In this document: piece after piece, positions 46,192 through 57,377 of the stretch
Layout of the letters: every line of letters starts with the position of its first letter
Numbering within the stretch: the stretch's first letter is position 1
DNA from: Thozetella sp. PMI_491
Taxonomy: Eukaryota > Ascomycota > Sordariomycetes > Chaetosphaeriales > Chaetosphaeriaceae
Assembly: GCA_021432635.1 (NCBI GenBank)
Contig: MU270027.1
Location: forward strand, 930,001 to 994,000
Direction of reading: 5' to 3'
DNA length: 64,000 bases
Notes under the pieces: generated by a model
Database searches by the model: none
What the model was told of the DNA's origin: nothing
The model's input: the letters and a program-made list of their open reading frames with translations, nothing else
Program-made: the position numbers and the translations under genes

Positions 46192-47985
46192 CTTGGTTCA
46201 GGGTATTAAGCATGTCCACGTCTTGGGATGTCGGCTAGGAGTGGTGGCAGCGGTAGTGTGGTGTCGTTTTGGTAGGGTGGAGGGCGGGAAGGCGGGAGGT
46301 CTTCGACGAGACTTGGGTCGATCTCCCAATGCGGACCGAACCTGGAGGTTGGGCACGGAACTACGCGGCTGTGGTCGGGTCGCGCCACGTAGCAGTTGAT
46401 CGGTTTGGGGTCAAAGTGTGAGGCTTGCAATCGAGAGGGTCTGGTGCACGCAGGGCTCGTGGCAGATTGTTCAGCCGAGATTTCAGAGAGGGTTTGAAAG
46501 AAGGGCTTTGGTTTGTGGATGGGACATAGCTTTGGTTGAGATATGTATCTTGCTGCATCTCCAACTGAATAAGCATACAGGAAAACCCTCTTAGGTAGAT
46601 AGATACCTCGGTTAGCTGCTAGGTCCTGGAGGCAGTGGTGGTACGCTACGAGCCTGGTGCATGCTACATTGGCCAAAAACAATGAATACTGCTACTCTCA
46701 AGCACATTAGATTCACCTTTGCTTCTCATTGCTGGTCTATGATGGAACTTTTCCGTGTTTTGTTGGCTTGCCGTGAGCCTTGGAATGGAGGTTTGCATGT
46801 TCCTCTTCAGGCTGGTTACCTCAGCGGTTTCGATGGGGCACACTGCTAACGGCGGGGGCGAGTCGGCCTTGTGTACCCAGGAGGTCTAACGCGGGGCTTT
46901 CACATCATTTGCCACAGCCGTCTCGCTTGATCCATATCTCCTCCAGACCTTCAGACTGCTCCAAACTGCATGCAAGGCTAGGGCTGAGGGTGTCTGCCGG
47001 CCAACATGGTGAACTGCTCTGGGACTGCCTGGCTCCTTTCTCGTCATGGCCCTTTGGCTTGGACGAGCGCGTTCGCATCCGCCAAGAGGCGGGAGAGGGT
47101 CGTCTTGCGATTGTGGAACAGCCGGTTCTCGCCACGGACCTTCAAAGACCCCACAATCTGGAGCGTGGCAGCACCGGACGACTACTGAAGCTGCTATCCG
47201 ATCGAAAGAAGGAAATTGCCAGGGGTTGCCCGCTGGCAAGCAAGCCAATGCAAGGTCTGGACCACAGAGCTCTCGCCACAGGAGGCAGCCAGGAGGGAGC
47301 CATCGGTGTGGCGGTGCATGTTGCTGTACGTACCTACCCAAGCTACCTTACTTGCACTAGTCCCGCATGGGAGATTCCAGACCATCCATCGGAGGGGAGA
47401 TCCACAACGGCAACCGGCGGCAGCTCAGCAGGGTTGGGCAACCAGCCAGCACCAAAGAGCCGCTAGTCACTGTCGAATGACTTTGAGCCGTTGCGCCGTG
47501 GGACGTCATCACTCGCCAAACCAGGAAAATCCAACACATGGCTGTGGAAAGCTGTGGTGGCCTCGCACCCCCTTCGCATTGCCCATTGCCCATTGCTCAA
47601 AGCCCGTCGCGGTAGATAAAAGGACGAGCCATCCGTAGTTTGCCGCCGGACCAGGCCCTGTCCGTTTTGCATTCCCGCTCGATTCGTCCTCACCACAGGT
47701 GAATGCGCTGGTCTGGCTGGCAGCTGATTCCCCCGCGACGCGCTCTGAGATCATACGGCAGCTAGGGCGGCCTCTGCAGAGCGCTTTCTGAAACAAGCGA
47801 ACATCGCCCACCAGCCAATACTCGCACCCCGGCATTTGCCCACTCGATTTGCTTCAGTCTCGCAGGCTGAGCTACGCCAAGCTCAAGACGATAAAACCAG
47901 CATCGTTTCCAACTAGCTTTTTGAGCCTTTCTTGCTCTCCTCTGCATTCTCATCGCCCCCGGAGCCGTGCATCCAAGCCGCAGCC
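46192..47985. other. Divergent promoter interval of DCP2 (-) and the DUF4112 gene (+)
   Basis: Start codons facing away are 1.8 kb apart. Open frames inside, including one of 228 codons on the plus strand, show no domain and overlap others on the opposite strand. I regard the whole as leaders, promoters and spacer. Confidence 0.5.
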
Positions 47986-48872
47986 ATGGACATCGTCGCC
48001 AAAGCCCTCGTCAAGAAGACGTTGAAAGAGTCGGCCAATAAAAAGATCAACTCATCGGTACGCTGCGCCCGCCCGCCCAATCGCCCAATCCTAGCGAGCC
48101 AGAAAGAGCTCTATGGCTAATGCCCCCTCACAGGATCCCTACGAAGAGCGCGTTGAAGTCTATGACAAGCGTGGCCGACCTACCGGCAAGTACAAGAAGC
48201 AGAAGAGGGGTATCCCGCAGGGCCTCTCGGCGAACGATGCTGCCATTCTCAAGAAGGTGCGGCGGCGCGCATACCGCCTCGACATGTCCCTCTTCAACTG
48301 CTGTGGCATTCGATTTGGCTGGAGCAGTGTAGTCGGGCTCATCCCGGTGTGAGTGTACCCAACCACCATCGCCCAACGCGTTTGTTATCACACCAGCTCA
48401 CCAGCATACTAGGATTGGCGATGCTATTGATGCCCTCATGGCCCTGATGGTGGTCCGGACGTGCGGCGGCATTGACGGCGGCCTCCCACAGATGCTTCGG
48501 GCGCGCATGATGTTCAACATCGCTCTGGATTTCGGCATCGGCCTGGTCCCGCTGCTCGGCGACATCGCCGATGCCGTATTCCGTGCCAACACTCGAAACG
48601 CGTGGCTCCTCGAGGTTTACCTCCAAAAGAAGATAGAGGCAGAGAGAAAAGGTCACGTCAGCGATCCTGATCTCGGCAATCCGCAACTGCCTTCTAGACC
48701 ACCCAATGCGCGGCTGCAGTCGAACAACACCCGAGGCGGTAGTTTGTTCGGCCAAGGCAGGACTAGACAGCCTGATGTTGAGATGGCCATGGATACTCTC
48801 GGCAGCAATAGCCAGACGAGACCTGGTACCGACAGCAAAAATGCGAAGCTGAGCCGGGGCGGGCATAAATAA
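47986..48872 (+). CDS. DUF4112 membrane protein
   Basis: Three exons, 47986-48057, 48134-48348 and 48413-48872, give 248 aa. After MDIVAKALVKKTLKESANKK and a basic linker (DKRGRPTGKYKKQKRG), the DUF4112 core starts in exon 2. It contains GLIPVIGDAIDALMALMVVR, a block formed by the second splice, and FGIGLVPLLGDIADAVFRAN; the repeated P-x-x-G-D-x-x-D pattern is the family hallmark. One or two hydrophobic segments suggest membrane association. The tail is Arg/Ser/Asn-rich and probably disordered. Function is unknown in the family. Tandem with RNR2, 1.3 kb downstream. Confidence 0.88.
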
Positions 48873-50171
48873 TCACGTCCGAGGAGGAGTGGAAACAGAG
48901 CGAGGTGGGTAGGACTGGGCAGCCGTTGGAGCAACTAATAGCACTGAGAATGAGTGTGGGAAATGCGTCATGAATGCTTTGTAAATATTTGGACTGACTG
49001 CTTGGACAAGCACGGGGTCGGGGACTACTACTACCTATCCAGGCGCATGGCATGTTTGGGACACGCTGCAACTTTCTTTGGCGGTTTCCTCGGAGGATAC
49101 CAATCCGTTTGGCAAAGGGACGATCTGGATAGCTCAGCGTACAAACGAATATATCATTGATGTACACAAAAAGACTGGATGAATCCATCTGCAAGGTTGC
49201 ACAGCTCCCGTGCACACGCGTTGGATCACTTAAACCGGGCGCGTACGTACTATGTACCTCCGACGGAGAGCCGAGCGCCGAGAAGGGACGCGCTCCTGCC
49301 TAGTGCGACTCAGGCTTGTCAAGGTGCCAGCCATCCCTCTCTACGGAGTAGCTTCCATGCCTGCTTAGAATTGATGACCTGAAGGTGAGTCAACGCCAAA
49401 GACGTGGAGCTCGGCGGGCCCCCTCCAAAGTAGACCGGAAGCAAGAGAGGCAGAGAGGCTTGGGAACTGGTGACCGAGCGGCTTCCGTGCCTCCCGGTGA
49501 GCCCACTTTGACAGCGTGCCCATGACAACGCGACGCCCCGGCTGATGATCTGATAAGATGCAAAGTTGCTTGGCCCATTCCCGGCCTCTCATTAGTTCGG
49601 ACCTGGTCATTGTGGATTATGGTCGTAAAGTGTTTGGCGGGCAACCGCCCGGCGGTTTAGCGAAGCTGCCACATGCAGTATAGCGCCCTAAAATGTACCT
49701 TGCCGCTTTGAAGGGTGTCATCTCTAAAAACACCCTCATCGAGTACTCCAGGGGGCAGTCTTTCATGGGTGACAGGGGTGACAGCACGAAATAGGGGTGA
49801 ACGTAGGGGCTTCCAGGGCACAATGCCCGTCTACGGAGTACTAAAGCGGCGACAACTGAAATTCGGAGGCTGGTGTTGACGCGGGAGGTGGTGGATCTGA
49901 TGGACAGTGCAACAAACCACTTTCAGCTTCCAGGGCCAACACGGACCAAGTCGCGCGACGCGTCGCCCTGTTAGCGCCGCTTTTTTCGCACCCCACACGT
50001 GATGGCGTAAAGCATTTAAGACGACCCGCGACTCGAGCTACTGCACGACTCTTCACCTCGCGTCTCTCCTTCACACAACCACACCACTTCCTCCCCCCTT
50101 AGGCTTTGCATCTCGTGGTCAACACTTGTTCTCTCTGCATCTTTGCCTATACATCCCTTCTAATTGTCCCA
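48873..50171. other. Promoter and leader region of RNR2
   Basis: No gene is seen. An ACGCGT is at 49216-49221 and another, inside the 12-bp palindrome GCGACGCGTCGC, at 49958-49963. A pyrimidine-rich leader (about 50,050-50,170) runs into the start codon, as is common for highly expressed fungal genes. Confidence 0.6.
49958..49963. promoter_or_regulatory. MluI cell-cycle box (ACGCGT) in the RNR2 promoter
   Basis: ACGCGT is centred in the 12-bp perfect palindrome GCGACGCGTCGC, about 210 bp before the RNR2 start codon. Yeast MBF binds ACGCGT at ribonucleotide-reductase genes; binding here is inferred. Confidence 0.6.
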
Positions 50172-51650
50172 ATGGCCACCGACATCACCCCGTCCAAGCA
50201 GGTAAAGTCCCCCCGACCTCCCTCTCCCGTCCCCTCACCACCCTCGCGGCACCGCGTTCCCCCGCGCTAATACGCGTCTCTGCAGGCTGCTTCAGCCATT
50301 GAGTCCTTCAAGATGGAGTCTCCCGTCAAGAAGCTCGACTTCACTGCTACCGACAAGGAGAACAAGCCCCTGGACGCCGACCTGGCCGCCCTCGAGGCCC
50401 AGATCGACGCCGATCATGCCAAGAAGGTCGTGATCGAGGCTCCCAAGAAGGTACAGGAGGAGGTGAAGGCCGTCGTGGTCGAGGCCAAGGCCGAGGAGGC
50501 AGACGAGCCTCTCCTCCAGGAGAACCCCCAGCGCTTCGTCCTCTTCCCCATCAAGTACCACGAGGTATGTGACGCGTCGCTCCGCAGCTCTTAACCCCAC
50601 TAGACGCGTAAAGAGGTCACGACGCGCTAACACGCACTCCTACCCAGATCTGGCAGATGTACAAGAAGGCCGAGGCCTCGTTCTGGACCGCCGAGGAGAT
50701 CGATCTCTCCAAGGACCTCCACGACTGGAACAACCGCATCAACGATGACGAGAAGTACTTTATCTCTCACATTCTCGCCTTCTTCGCCGCCTCGGACGGC
50801 ATCGTCAACGAGAACCTGGTCGAGCGCTTCAGCGGAGAGGTCCAGATCCCCGAGGCCCGGTGCTTCTACGGCTTCCAGATCATGATGGAGAACATCCACT
50901 CCGAGACCTACTCCCTCCTCATCGACACCTACATTAAGGAGCCCGCTCAGCGCACCTACCTCTTCAATGCCATTGACACCAGTATGTTGGCACCTACCCC
51001 TATGAGGAGACGATTGCATACTGACCTTTCTCGCTCTAGTCCCTTGCATCCGCAAGAAGGCCGACTGGGCCCTGCGGTGGATCAACGACAAGGAGTCCAC
51101 CTTTGCCCAGCGCCTGGTTGCCTTCGCTGCTGTCGAGGGCATCTTCTTCAGCGGTGCCTTCGCCTCCATCTTCTGGCTCAAGAAGCGCGGCCTCATGCCT
51201 GGCCTCACCTTCTCCAACGAGCTCATCTCGCGTGACGAGGGTCTGCACACCGACTTCGCCTGCCTGCTGTACTCGCACCTGCGCCACCGCCCGAGCAAGC
51301 AGCTGATCCAGGACATCATCACCGATGCCGTCAAGATCGAGCAGGAGTTCCTCACAGAGGCTCTGCCCTGCGCCCTGCTCGGCATGAACTCGAACCTCAT
51401 GAAGCAGTACATCGAGTTCGTCGCTGACCGCCTGCTCGTCGCCCTCGGCAACGAGAAGGTCTACAAGGTGTCCAACCCCTTCGACTTCATGGAGAACATC
51501 TCCCTCGGAGGCAAGACCAACTTCTTCGAGAAGCGCGTCGCCGACTACCAGAAGGCTGGTGTCATGGCCAGCACCAAGAAGCTCACCGAGGAGTCCGAGG
51601 AGCCCAAGGGCGAGAACGGTGGCGACTTCAACTTTGACGAGGACTTTTAA
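50172..51650 (+). CDS. RNR2: Ribonucleotide reductase small subunit (R2)
   Basis: Four exons, 50172-50201, 50286-50564, 50648-50981 and 51040-51650, give 417 aa. The class Ia R2 subunit holds the di-iron centre and tyrosyl radical for dNTP synthesis. An acidic/Lys-rich N-terminus of about 85 residues leads to [20 protein letters not shown], formed by the second splice. Metal-ligand segments are visible: AEEIDLSKD (Asp), ENIHSETY (Glu, His, with the nearby Tyr the likely radical site), [11 protein letters not shown] (Glu) and [10 protein letters not shown] (Glu, His). The protein ends NFDEDF, the C-terminal peptide that docks onto the large subunit. Codon use is strongly biased to C-ending codons, which fits high expression. 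Four ACGCGT sites lie between 49,958 and 50,609, three of them inside introns 1 and 2. Confidence 0.97.
50272..50277. promoter_or_regulatory. ACGCGT inside RNR2 intron 1
   Basis: The exact MluI-box hexamer lies eight bases before the intron 1 acceptor AG. It may serve as a downstream MBF-type site or be chance. Confidence 0.35.
50572..50577. promoter_or_regulatory. ACGCGT inside RNR2 intron 2 (first copy)
   Basis: GACGCGTCGC sits right behind the intron 2 donor and repeats the core of the promoter palindrome. Confidence 0.35.
50604..50609. promoter_or_regulatory. ACGCGT inside RNR2 intron 2 (second copy)
   Basis: A second exact ACGCGT occurs 32 bp after the first copy in the same 83-nt intron. 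Confidence 0.35.
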
Positions 51651-52353
51651 GCTCCTCGCCGGCTGGCGATGTCTCCACCCCCTTTTGTTCTCTGTCAATC
51701 TTTTGCGTCCCTTATACCCTCACTCCCTCGATTCCCTATTTGTACCTCATTCTTCTGGGCGCCGTCCTCGTTCTGGCATAGACTGGGAGGGCTTTTGTGT
51801 CTCACCTTGCCGCTGGCTGGATTTCTCGTCACTCTCATGGGCCTTTCGGCCGTCTGCTTTCTCAACATTAGTGGCGTTCCTGGCGTTCTAAGGATTTTAT
51901 GGCTATGCTGCCGGGAGTGGGTAAACTCTCATGATGATTGTCGCTACGGAATGGTTGGAGGAAAATGATTACTAGGGGGGCATGTGTGTATGAGTACTGA
52001 GATTCTACGTAATTGTGAATCAATAACTGCAAACAAGTCGGTCCACTTTCGTGTCCCTGATGCCAAGATGTATTGTAGACTTGACTCCCCCGTGTCCCTT
52101 GCCACCCGCCCGTTGGCAGGCTGCGCAGCTTAAGGTGCTGAGCATTTTCGTCAAGCAGATGTGGTGGTTGCATATCACCCTTTCGTCATCTGCCTGTCCC
52201 TAGATAGACCAGTCCTTCCATTTACCACTATGGTATTCGGAGTTGTTCAGTTGTTCAATATGCCAATGGACCCCCGGCCTCTGGCCATCAACTAACCTGA
52301 AGCCAAAGCCAATATTTTCGAATATCGAGCCACCTCGCGGTCGAGCCAGCACC
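51651..52353. other. Convergent 3' flanks of RNR2 and SRP9
   Basis: The 700 bp between facing stop codons are pyrimidine-rich at the RNR2 side (probable 3' untranslated region) and hold no recognisable gene. Confidence 0.5.
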
Positions 52354-52911
52354 TCACCGCTTTCCCTTCTTCTTCTTCCCCTTCGCGCCACCGCCGGCTG
52401 GTTGCTGACCCTGTGCCTGTCCGCTCGCCCCGGGCACCGGTGTCTGCACGCCGCTCCCTGCCGCCTCGCCGCCCTCGCCGGCGCCGGGCGCGTCGGCCAT
52501 CCTCTCGTCCTCCTTGGCGGGGGGCAGCGCCGCCATCTTGCGCCCTAGTGTGCCGAGCATCTGCACCAGACGCGACACCTCAGCCGCCTTGGATGTCTTG
52601 TACTTGAGCGAGACGCCGCTGTGGGGGTCGTACGTCTTGAGGACGAGGTGACCGCGCGGCGGCTTCGACGCGGCCGCATCCTCACCGCCGGCGGCGGCGG
52701 CCTTCTTGGACTTGCGCCACGAGGGTCGGAGCTTGTACGACGTGGTGACACGGGCCTGGAGGGACGAGGAACCGGGGGGTCAGCACGCATTCGGGAACGA
52801 GGGAACGGCAGCGATAGAGTAGGAGGGAGGATCACGTACAGTCTCTGGTCGGGCGTCGAGGAGGAGGGCCGACTGCTTCAGCCAATCCTCGCTCTTCTCG
52901 TAGTACGGCAT
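52354..52911 (-). CDS. SRP9: Signal recognition particle subunit SRP9 (SRP9/SRP21 family)
   Basis: Two exons, 52840-52911 and 52354-52755 (84-nt intron, GTACGT donor, CCAG acceptor, both sides between codons), give 157 aa. MPYYEKSEDWLKQSALLLDA is the typical SRP9 start. ARVTTSYKLRPSWRK, HLVLKTYDPHSGVSLKYKTS and KAAEVSRLVQMLGTLGRKMA make up the small alpha-beta SRP9-21 fold. An Ala/Gly/Pro/Gln-rich region then runs to a lysine-rich end (KGKKKKGKR). SRP9 binds the Alu end of SRP RNA in the cytosolic particle that targets secretory proteins and slows elongation. The basic tail may contact RNA. Confidence 0.88.
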
Positions 52912-53555
52912 AGCGGAGGATGGAGGAGGCGGGGCCGCCGTCAACACGGAGTACGAGAGACGGAGCGAGGCTTGCCGGTAGAATAGGGCTGCGATATTGA
53001 TGGACTAATTATACATGCCCTCTATGGCTAGGCAGAGGTAGCACGCCGTTTGAGAGATCGCCGAATAGCTCTCAAGGGTCACCGTCGTCGAGTGAGGTGT
53101 GGTTTTCGGGGGAATTTATTGTGGTGGGGAGAAATAGCGGGGCTAGCTTTAGCTCGCGCAAAGTGCGAACAGCGATGAGCTCACCCCGCCAAGGACAGGC
53201 GCGGATTCGATCAGCAGGCCTGCGAGAAGTTCCGCTCGACAACACGAACAAGTAAACGAGAGATGGCGAGTTTTAAATGTGATTGATATATACTACATGA
53301 AGCGCCCAACCTGAGTGCAACTTTCCATAATGAAAAAATCAGGAGAAGGTCCTCAAGCCACATGGTCTCTCTCGCCTGTTTACATGTTGTAACTGCTAAC
53401 GCCAGCCCGAAGCATCCTTTTATTGGCCATGCGCAAGGGGTATCTTAAGCCAGCCGCCCTACTCCTTGAAAAAAAAAAACGAGACACCATGTCCATCCGA
53501 ATGCCTAATTGAATCAGGTAGGAATGATTCTGTCCCGGTTTTCGACAATTTGATC
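52912..53555. other. Intergenic: SRP9 promoter and SWD2 3' flank
   Basis: No gene is seen in this 644 bp. An A-run is near 53,469-53,479. Confidence 0.5.
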
Positions 53556-54793
53556 CTAGCAATGAGGATCGGGAAGCCAGAACATGACCTCCCTGTCGGC
53601 CGTGGCTACCATGTTGTACCGGGGGTTGAAAGCCACCACGCCGGCCTCGCGCTTCTCCTCCAAAATGTGCAAAGGTTCCAATTCTTTGTAGGTCTCCGAC
53701 GGGGTGCCTAAAGTGTCCCATATGAGGAGGTCCTTCTGCGCACCGCTGATCACATATCGGCCGTCAGGGCTGAAGCAGCAGTCGCCACTGCTCTCAGGAC
53801 CTTCATTTTCTCCCACACCAGAGCGGCTCGTTCCTGAGCCGGGCTTCTTCAGGTATGCTTTGAGAGAGCCGTTGAAGGCATCGAGGAGGTAGTGGCCGCC
53901 AAATTTGGAACCCACCAGGATGTGTTTCCCGTCGTTCGAGAAGGCGAGCTGGGTCCAACCGCAGAACGAGGCGACAATTGGGTCGGCTGGGTTGCGGGCC
54001 GGCAAGAGGTCGATCGTGGTGAACGGCGCCTTGGTGACGTTCCGGTAGTCATAGAGCAGCACCATCCCGCTGGCCGGGCAGCCAATTGCAAACACATTGC
54101 CCGAGGGATCCCAGGCCGCTAGGCGGGGGTCGTTGAGAAAGAGCTTGGCGATCCATTGCTTGTTCGAAATGTTCCACATAAGCACCGTGCTGTCCTGGCT
54201 GCAGGAAATGAAATTATCAGATCCGGGGTGCAGGGCGAGGCTAGTGACGTTGTCCTCATGCCCCTCAAAGTAGCGGATGAAGCTGTTGTCTTGGGTCGCG
54301 AGGTACCGGATTGCGTCTGGGAGCAGCGTTAGAAGTAAAACTACAGCCGAGTTCTAGCGTCGGATGCCACCTACTGTTCTGCTTCGTGCTGGCATATATG
54401 ATGCTCGAGCTGTTGTGCGTGAACTTGGCCAGCTTGGCGCCGTACTTCTTGCTCGCCAGGCTCTTGTCCAGTCGGCCGTCCTTAACGTTGTATATCTGGA
54501 TCGTGTCATCGCTTTCCGAAGAGATGCAGAGGTCGCCTGGATCGTCGAAGTCGAGGGAGAGGACGTAGCTCTGCGTCTTGTCGTCCTTGGGGAAGAGCTT
54601 GGTCACGTCAGGATCTAGCCGTGCCGAGAGGAGGGCGCGGAAAGGAGGGAATACATACCTTAGTCGGGCGGTATGTAGCAATCACGTCGGAGACCAGAGA
54701 GGTGCTAGGACCGGAGATACGACCTAGGTTCAGGGACGGAGCGATGGTGCCGGAGCTCAAGGGCTCATCCACATCCATTGCGTCCGCGGCCAT
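53556..54793 (-). CDS. SWD2: WD40 protein SWD2 (COMPASS / cleavage-polyadenylation subunit)
   Basis: Three exons, 54659-54793, 54375-54597 and 53556-54316, give 372 aa. WD-repeat blocks include SYVLSLDFDDPGDLCISSE, DTIQIYNVKDG, KLAKFTHNSSSIIYAST, NSFIRYFEGHEDNVTSLALH, FISCSQDSTVLMWNIS, DPSGNVFAIGCP, FSNDGKHILVGSKFGGHYLL and FSPDGRYVISGAQKDLLIWD. The order matches Swd2, shared in yeast by the Set1/COMPASS H3K4 methyltransferase and the 3'-end processing factor. The first intron (61 nt) must end at CCAAG, because the only other AG in reach (CTAG) leads into a stop. PTK joins LFPKDDKTQSYV, as expected for the family. The second intron is ordinary (GTAGGT, CTAAC, CCAG). Confidence 0.93.
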
Positions 54794-56038
54794 TGTCGAT
54801 GGGACTGGAACTACCCAGCGCTAAAGTCAGGATTTCAGAGCCTCGTGCAGGTCCGGGACCAGCAGCTCTGGGACACGGTGGAGTTTTGAGGGTGGTGAAG
54901 TGTACAACGGCTTGGTTTTGCGGGGTTCGCTCCAGGTTTCTTGTGTCTCCCTTGTGAAGCGAGGCGCGTTCTGCCAGGGCGGTGTGCCGCTGTTGGGAGG
55001 TTTTGAGGCGAGATGGTGCACGGACGTGCTGAGCACCTAGCTCAAAGGACGTTGGCTGGACAGGAGAAGGAAGCTCCTCTGTGCCTGCCACTTGCCGAGC
55101 TCTGTCGATGTACGAAAATTCCGTACTCCGTACACAGGGTAAGAGCAAGCTAGGTAGGTAAGATAGGTACCCAAATGCCTAGAATACTTAACTCGGTACG
55201 GTCAGGAGCCTAGATTGGCATCTGGTATTTATAAATTCGAGCGCTTCGAGTGCTCTGACTTCATTGTACATAGATCATCCGAGAAGGACGGGATGCTAGA
55301 GACCCCAGCTAGCAAAGGTGACACCCCAGTTTTGTCTTACCGCCAATTACCTCTCTGCTCCCAAATGTCTGTACCTACAGCCTATGCCACGCATGGACGA
55401 GTGGAAGGGCCCCTGTGCCCCTGACTTTGATGCAAGCCGGCGGGCACTGTGCCCTGATCGTGTCAATCACCTCCCCCGTTCCTGGTATGCCTCTCTGCAG
55501 GTTTCCCGTCCGGCTCCGTAGGCTTGGGCCGGTAGATTGGCCCGTGCGTGTAAGCTCGGGGAAAGACCTAGGCTCGTTGGGCTCGGCGGGCTCGGCAAGC
55601 TGTGGCGGTAGCTCAGCTTTGGTAGGCCTTAAGCCGACTCCGAACCCGCACCTCGTTCGACCTAAAAAGTTGGAGCCAAAAAGTTCGACCCAAAAAAATG
55701 ACGACCGGCCCCAGGGACCAGTAAGCAACATGACAATGAGATACATCCTAGACAACGCGCCAATGGCTCTGTTATAATACGCCTGACGGATTGCACTTCA
55801 CCCCCTTCGATTCTTCCTCATTTCTGGAATTTCTAGAGCAAGCAGGCGCGTCGCATTGAATATCTCTGCAAGGCGCTTGGCATCGGCAGTCCGGCAGACA
55901 CCTTCGTCCGTCACCCGCACGCCGAGCTCGCGCTCGATTTCCTTGGCCTTCTGGGGCGGCCACCGTCCGCGGTTCCGCTGAGACGATCTCGTGGCATTGC
56001 CATCGGGGTTCAACGACCGCCCCGTGTGACGCGACACC
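54794..56038. other. Divergent promoter interval of SWD2 (-) and OAC1 (+)
   Basis: About 1.25 kb separate start codons that face away. Short frames on both strands show no domain. Near 55,110-55,200 there is a GTACGG/GTAGGTA-rich patch. No RNA gene is recognised. Confidence 0.5.
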
Positions 56039-57109
56039 ATGTCCACGACTGTCGGGTAAGTGGTGCACAGCGTCTCCCTTCGCTGGCCGGGCCCCCCTGC
56101 CCTGGTTGGTCGCGGCCGTGTCCTGACTCGAGCCGTTCCAGTGCCTTCATCGCCGGCGGCATTGCCGCCTGCGGCGCCGTAACTGCGACTCACCCCTTCG
56201 AGACGGTTAAGATCAGGATGCAGCTGCAGGGCGAGCTGCAAGACAAGGGCCATCAGCCACACCATTACCGCGGCCCCCTCCACGGTGTGTCCGTCATCGT
56301 GCGCAACGAGGGTCTGCGCGGGGTCTACCGCGGCTTGGGCTGCGCGTATATCTACCAGGTGCTGCTCAATGGGTGCCGCTTGGGCTTCTATGAGCCGATG
56401 CGCGAGGGGCTGGCCTCCCTCATCTTCAAGGATGGCAAGGTCCAGAACTTGGGCATCAACATGTTCTGCGGCGCGAGCTCCGGCATCATCGGCGCCGCGG
56501 CGGGAAGTCCCTTCTTCCTGGTCAAGACGAGGCTGCAGAGCTACTCGCCGTTTTTGCCCGTGGGGACCCAACATCGGTACCGGAATGCGTGGCATGGCCT
56601 GAGCCAGATCTTCAAGACGGAGGGATTCTTCGGCCTCTACCGCGGCGTCGGGGCTGCTATGATCAGGACCGGCTTCGGCAGCTCGGTGCAGCTGCCGACC
56701 TACTTCTTCGCTAAGAGGCGGCTGATGCGGCATCTGGGCATGGAGGAAGGCCCTGCGTTGCATCTCTCTAGCAGCGCTGTAAGCGGTTTTGTGGTGTGCT
56801 GTGTGATGCACCCTCCTGGTAAGCAAACCCCGGGCGCTTTCTCTTTGCCGGCCCCAGGCTGACGGCCTAGATACCATCATGTCCCGGCTATACAACCAAA
56901 ACGGCAACCTGTACAAGGGAGTGTTCGACTGCTTGGGCAAGACGATACGGACCGAGGGTCTCTTTGCGATATACAAGGGCTTCCTGCCCCATCTGGCTAG
57001 AATCTTGCCACACACCATTCTGACTCTGAGTCTTGCGGAGCAGACGAACAAACTGATGAGAAAGCTAGAGAATAGGATCCTCCCGGAATCCGTGCTGAAG
57101 GCCATTTAA
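56039..57109 (+). CDS. OAC1: Mitochondrial oxaloacetate carrier (OAC1-like)
   Basis: Three exons, 56039-56055, 56142-56818 and 56871-57109, give 310 aa, standard for a mitochondrial carrier. The 17-nt first exon (MSTTVG) splices to AFIAGGIAACGAVTATHPFE, starting membrane helix 1. The three carrier signatures are visible: HPFETVKIRMQ, SPFFLVKTRLQ and HPPDTIMSRLYNQ, each followed by the matrix helix pattern (EGLRGVYRGLG, EGFFGLYRGVG, EGLFAIYKGF). The third repeat with DTIMSRLYNQNGNLYKG and the C-terminal AEQTNKLM resemble yeast Oac1, an inner-membrane carrier for oxaloacetate and sulfate; other SLC25A34/35-type substrates cannot be excluded. It is convergent with NCS2 with 268 bp between stop codons. 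Confidence 0.92.
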
Positions 57110-57377
57110 AAAAGACAATAGGTACCTTGTATGTATGCCACATAGAGCGGCGTCTGGGGGGCAAGATATCCTGCATTCAATACGAACATTTATACCTACC
57201 GCAACGCTTCTCCATCTCTCTCTGTGTGTGTATGTGTGTACGCTTTACTGCCCTTAGCCTCGCTTCTAGTGACACCCAGGTATAAATGGACGAGGACATA
57301 AGAGGTCAAACGCATGAGCAAGATGCATCTCTATACCATGGTTTTCTTGTGAGCAATGCCAGGTGGCTGATTTGACG

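Noticed and set aside
45116-46399. 427-codon plus-strand frame
   Set aside because: It mirrors the DCP2 coding exon in GC-rich sequence; the DCP2 frame has an intact Nudix box.
46780-47466. 228-codon plus-strand frame between DCP2 and the DUF4112 gene
   Set aside because: No domain, no splice context, overlapping frames on the other strand and composition unlike neighbouring genes; treated as chance.
55798-57105. 435-codon open frame on the minus strand
   Set aside because: It lies antisense across the OAC1 carrier, whose frame has all three carrier signatures and proper introns; the antisense translation shows no domain.
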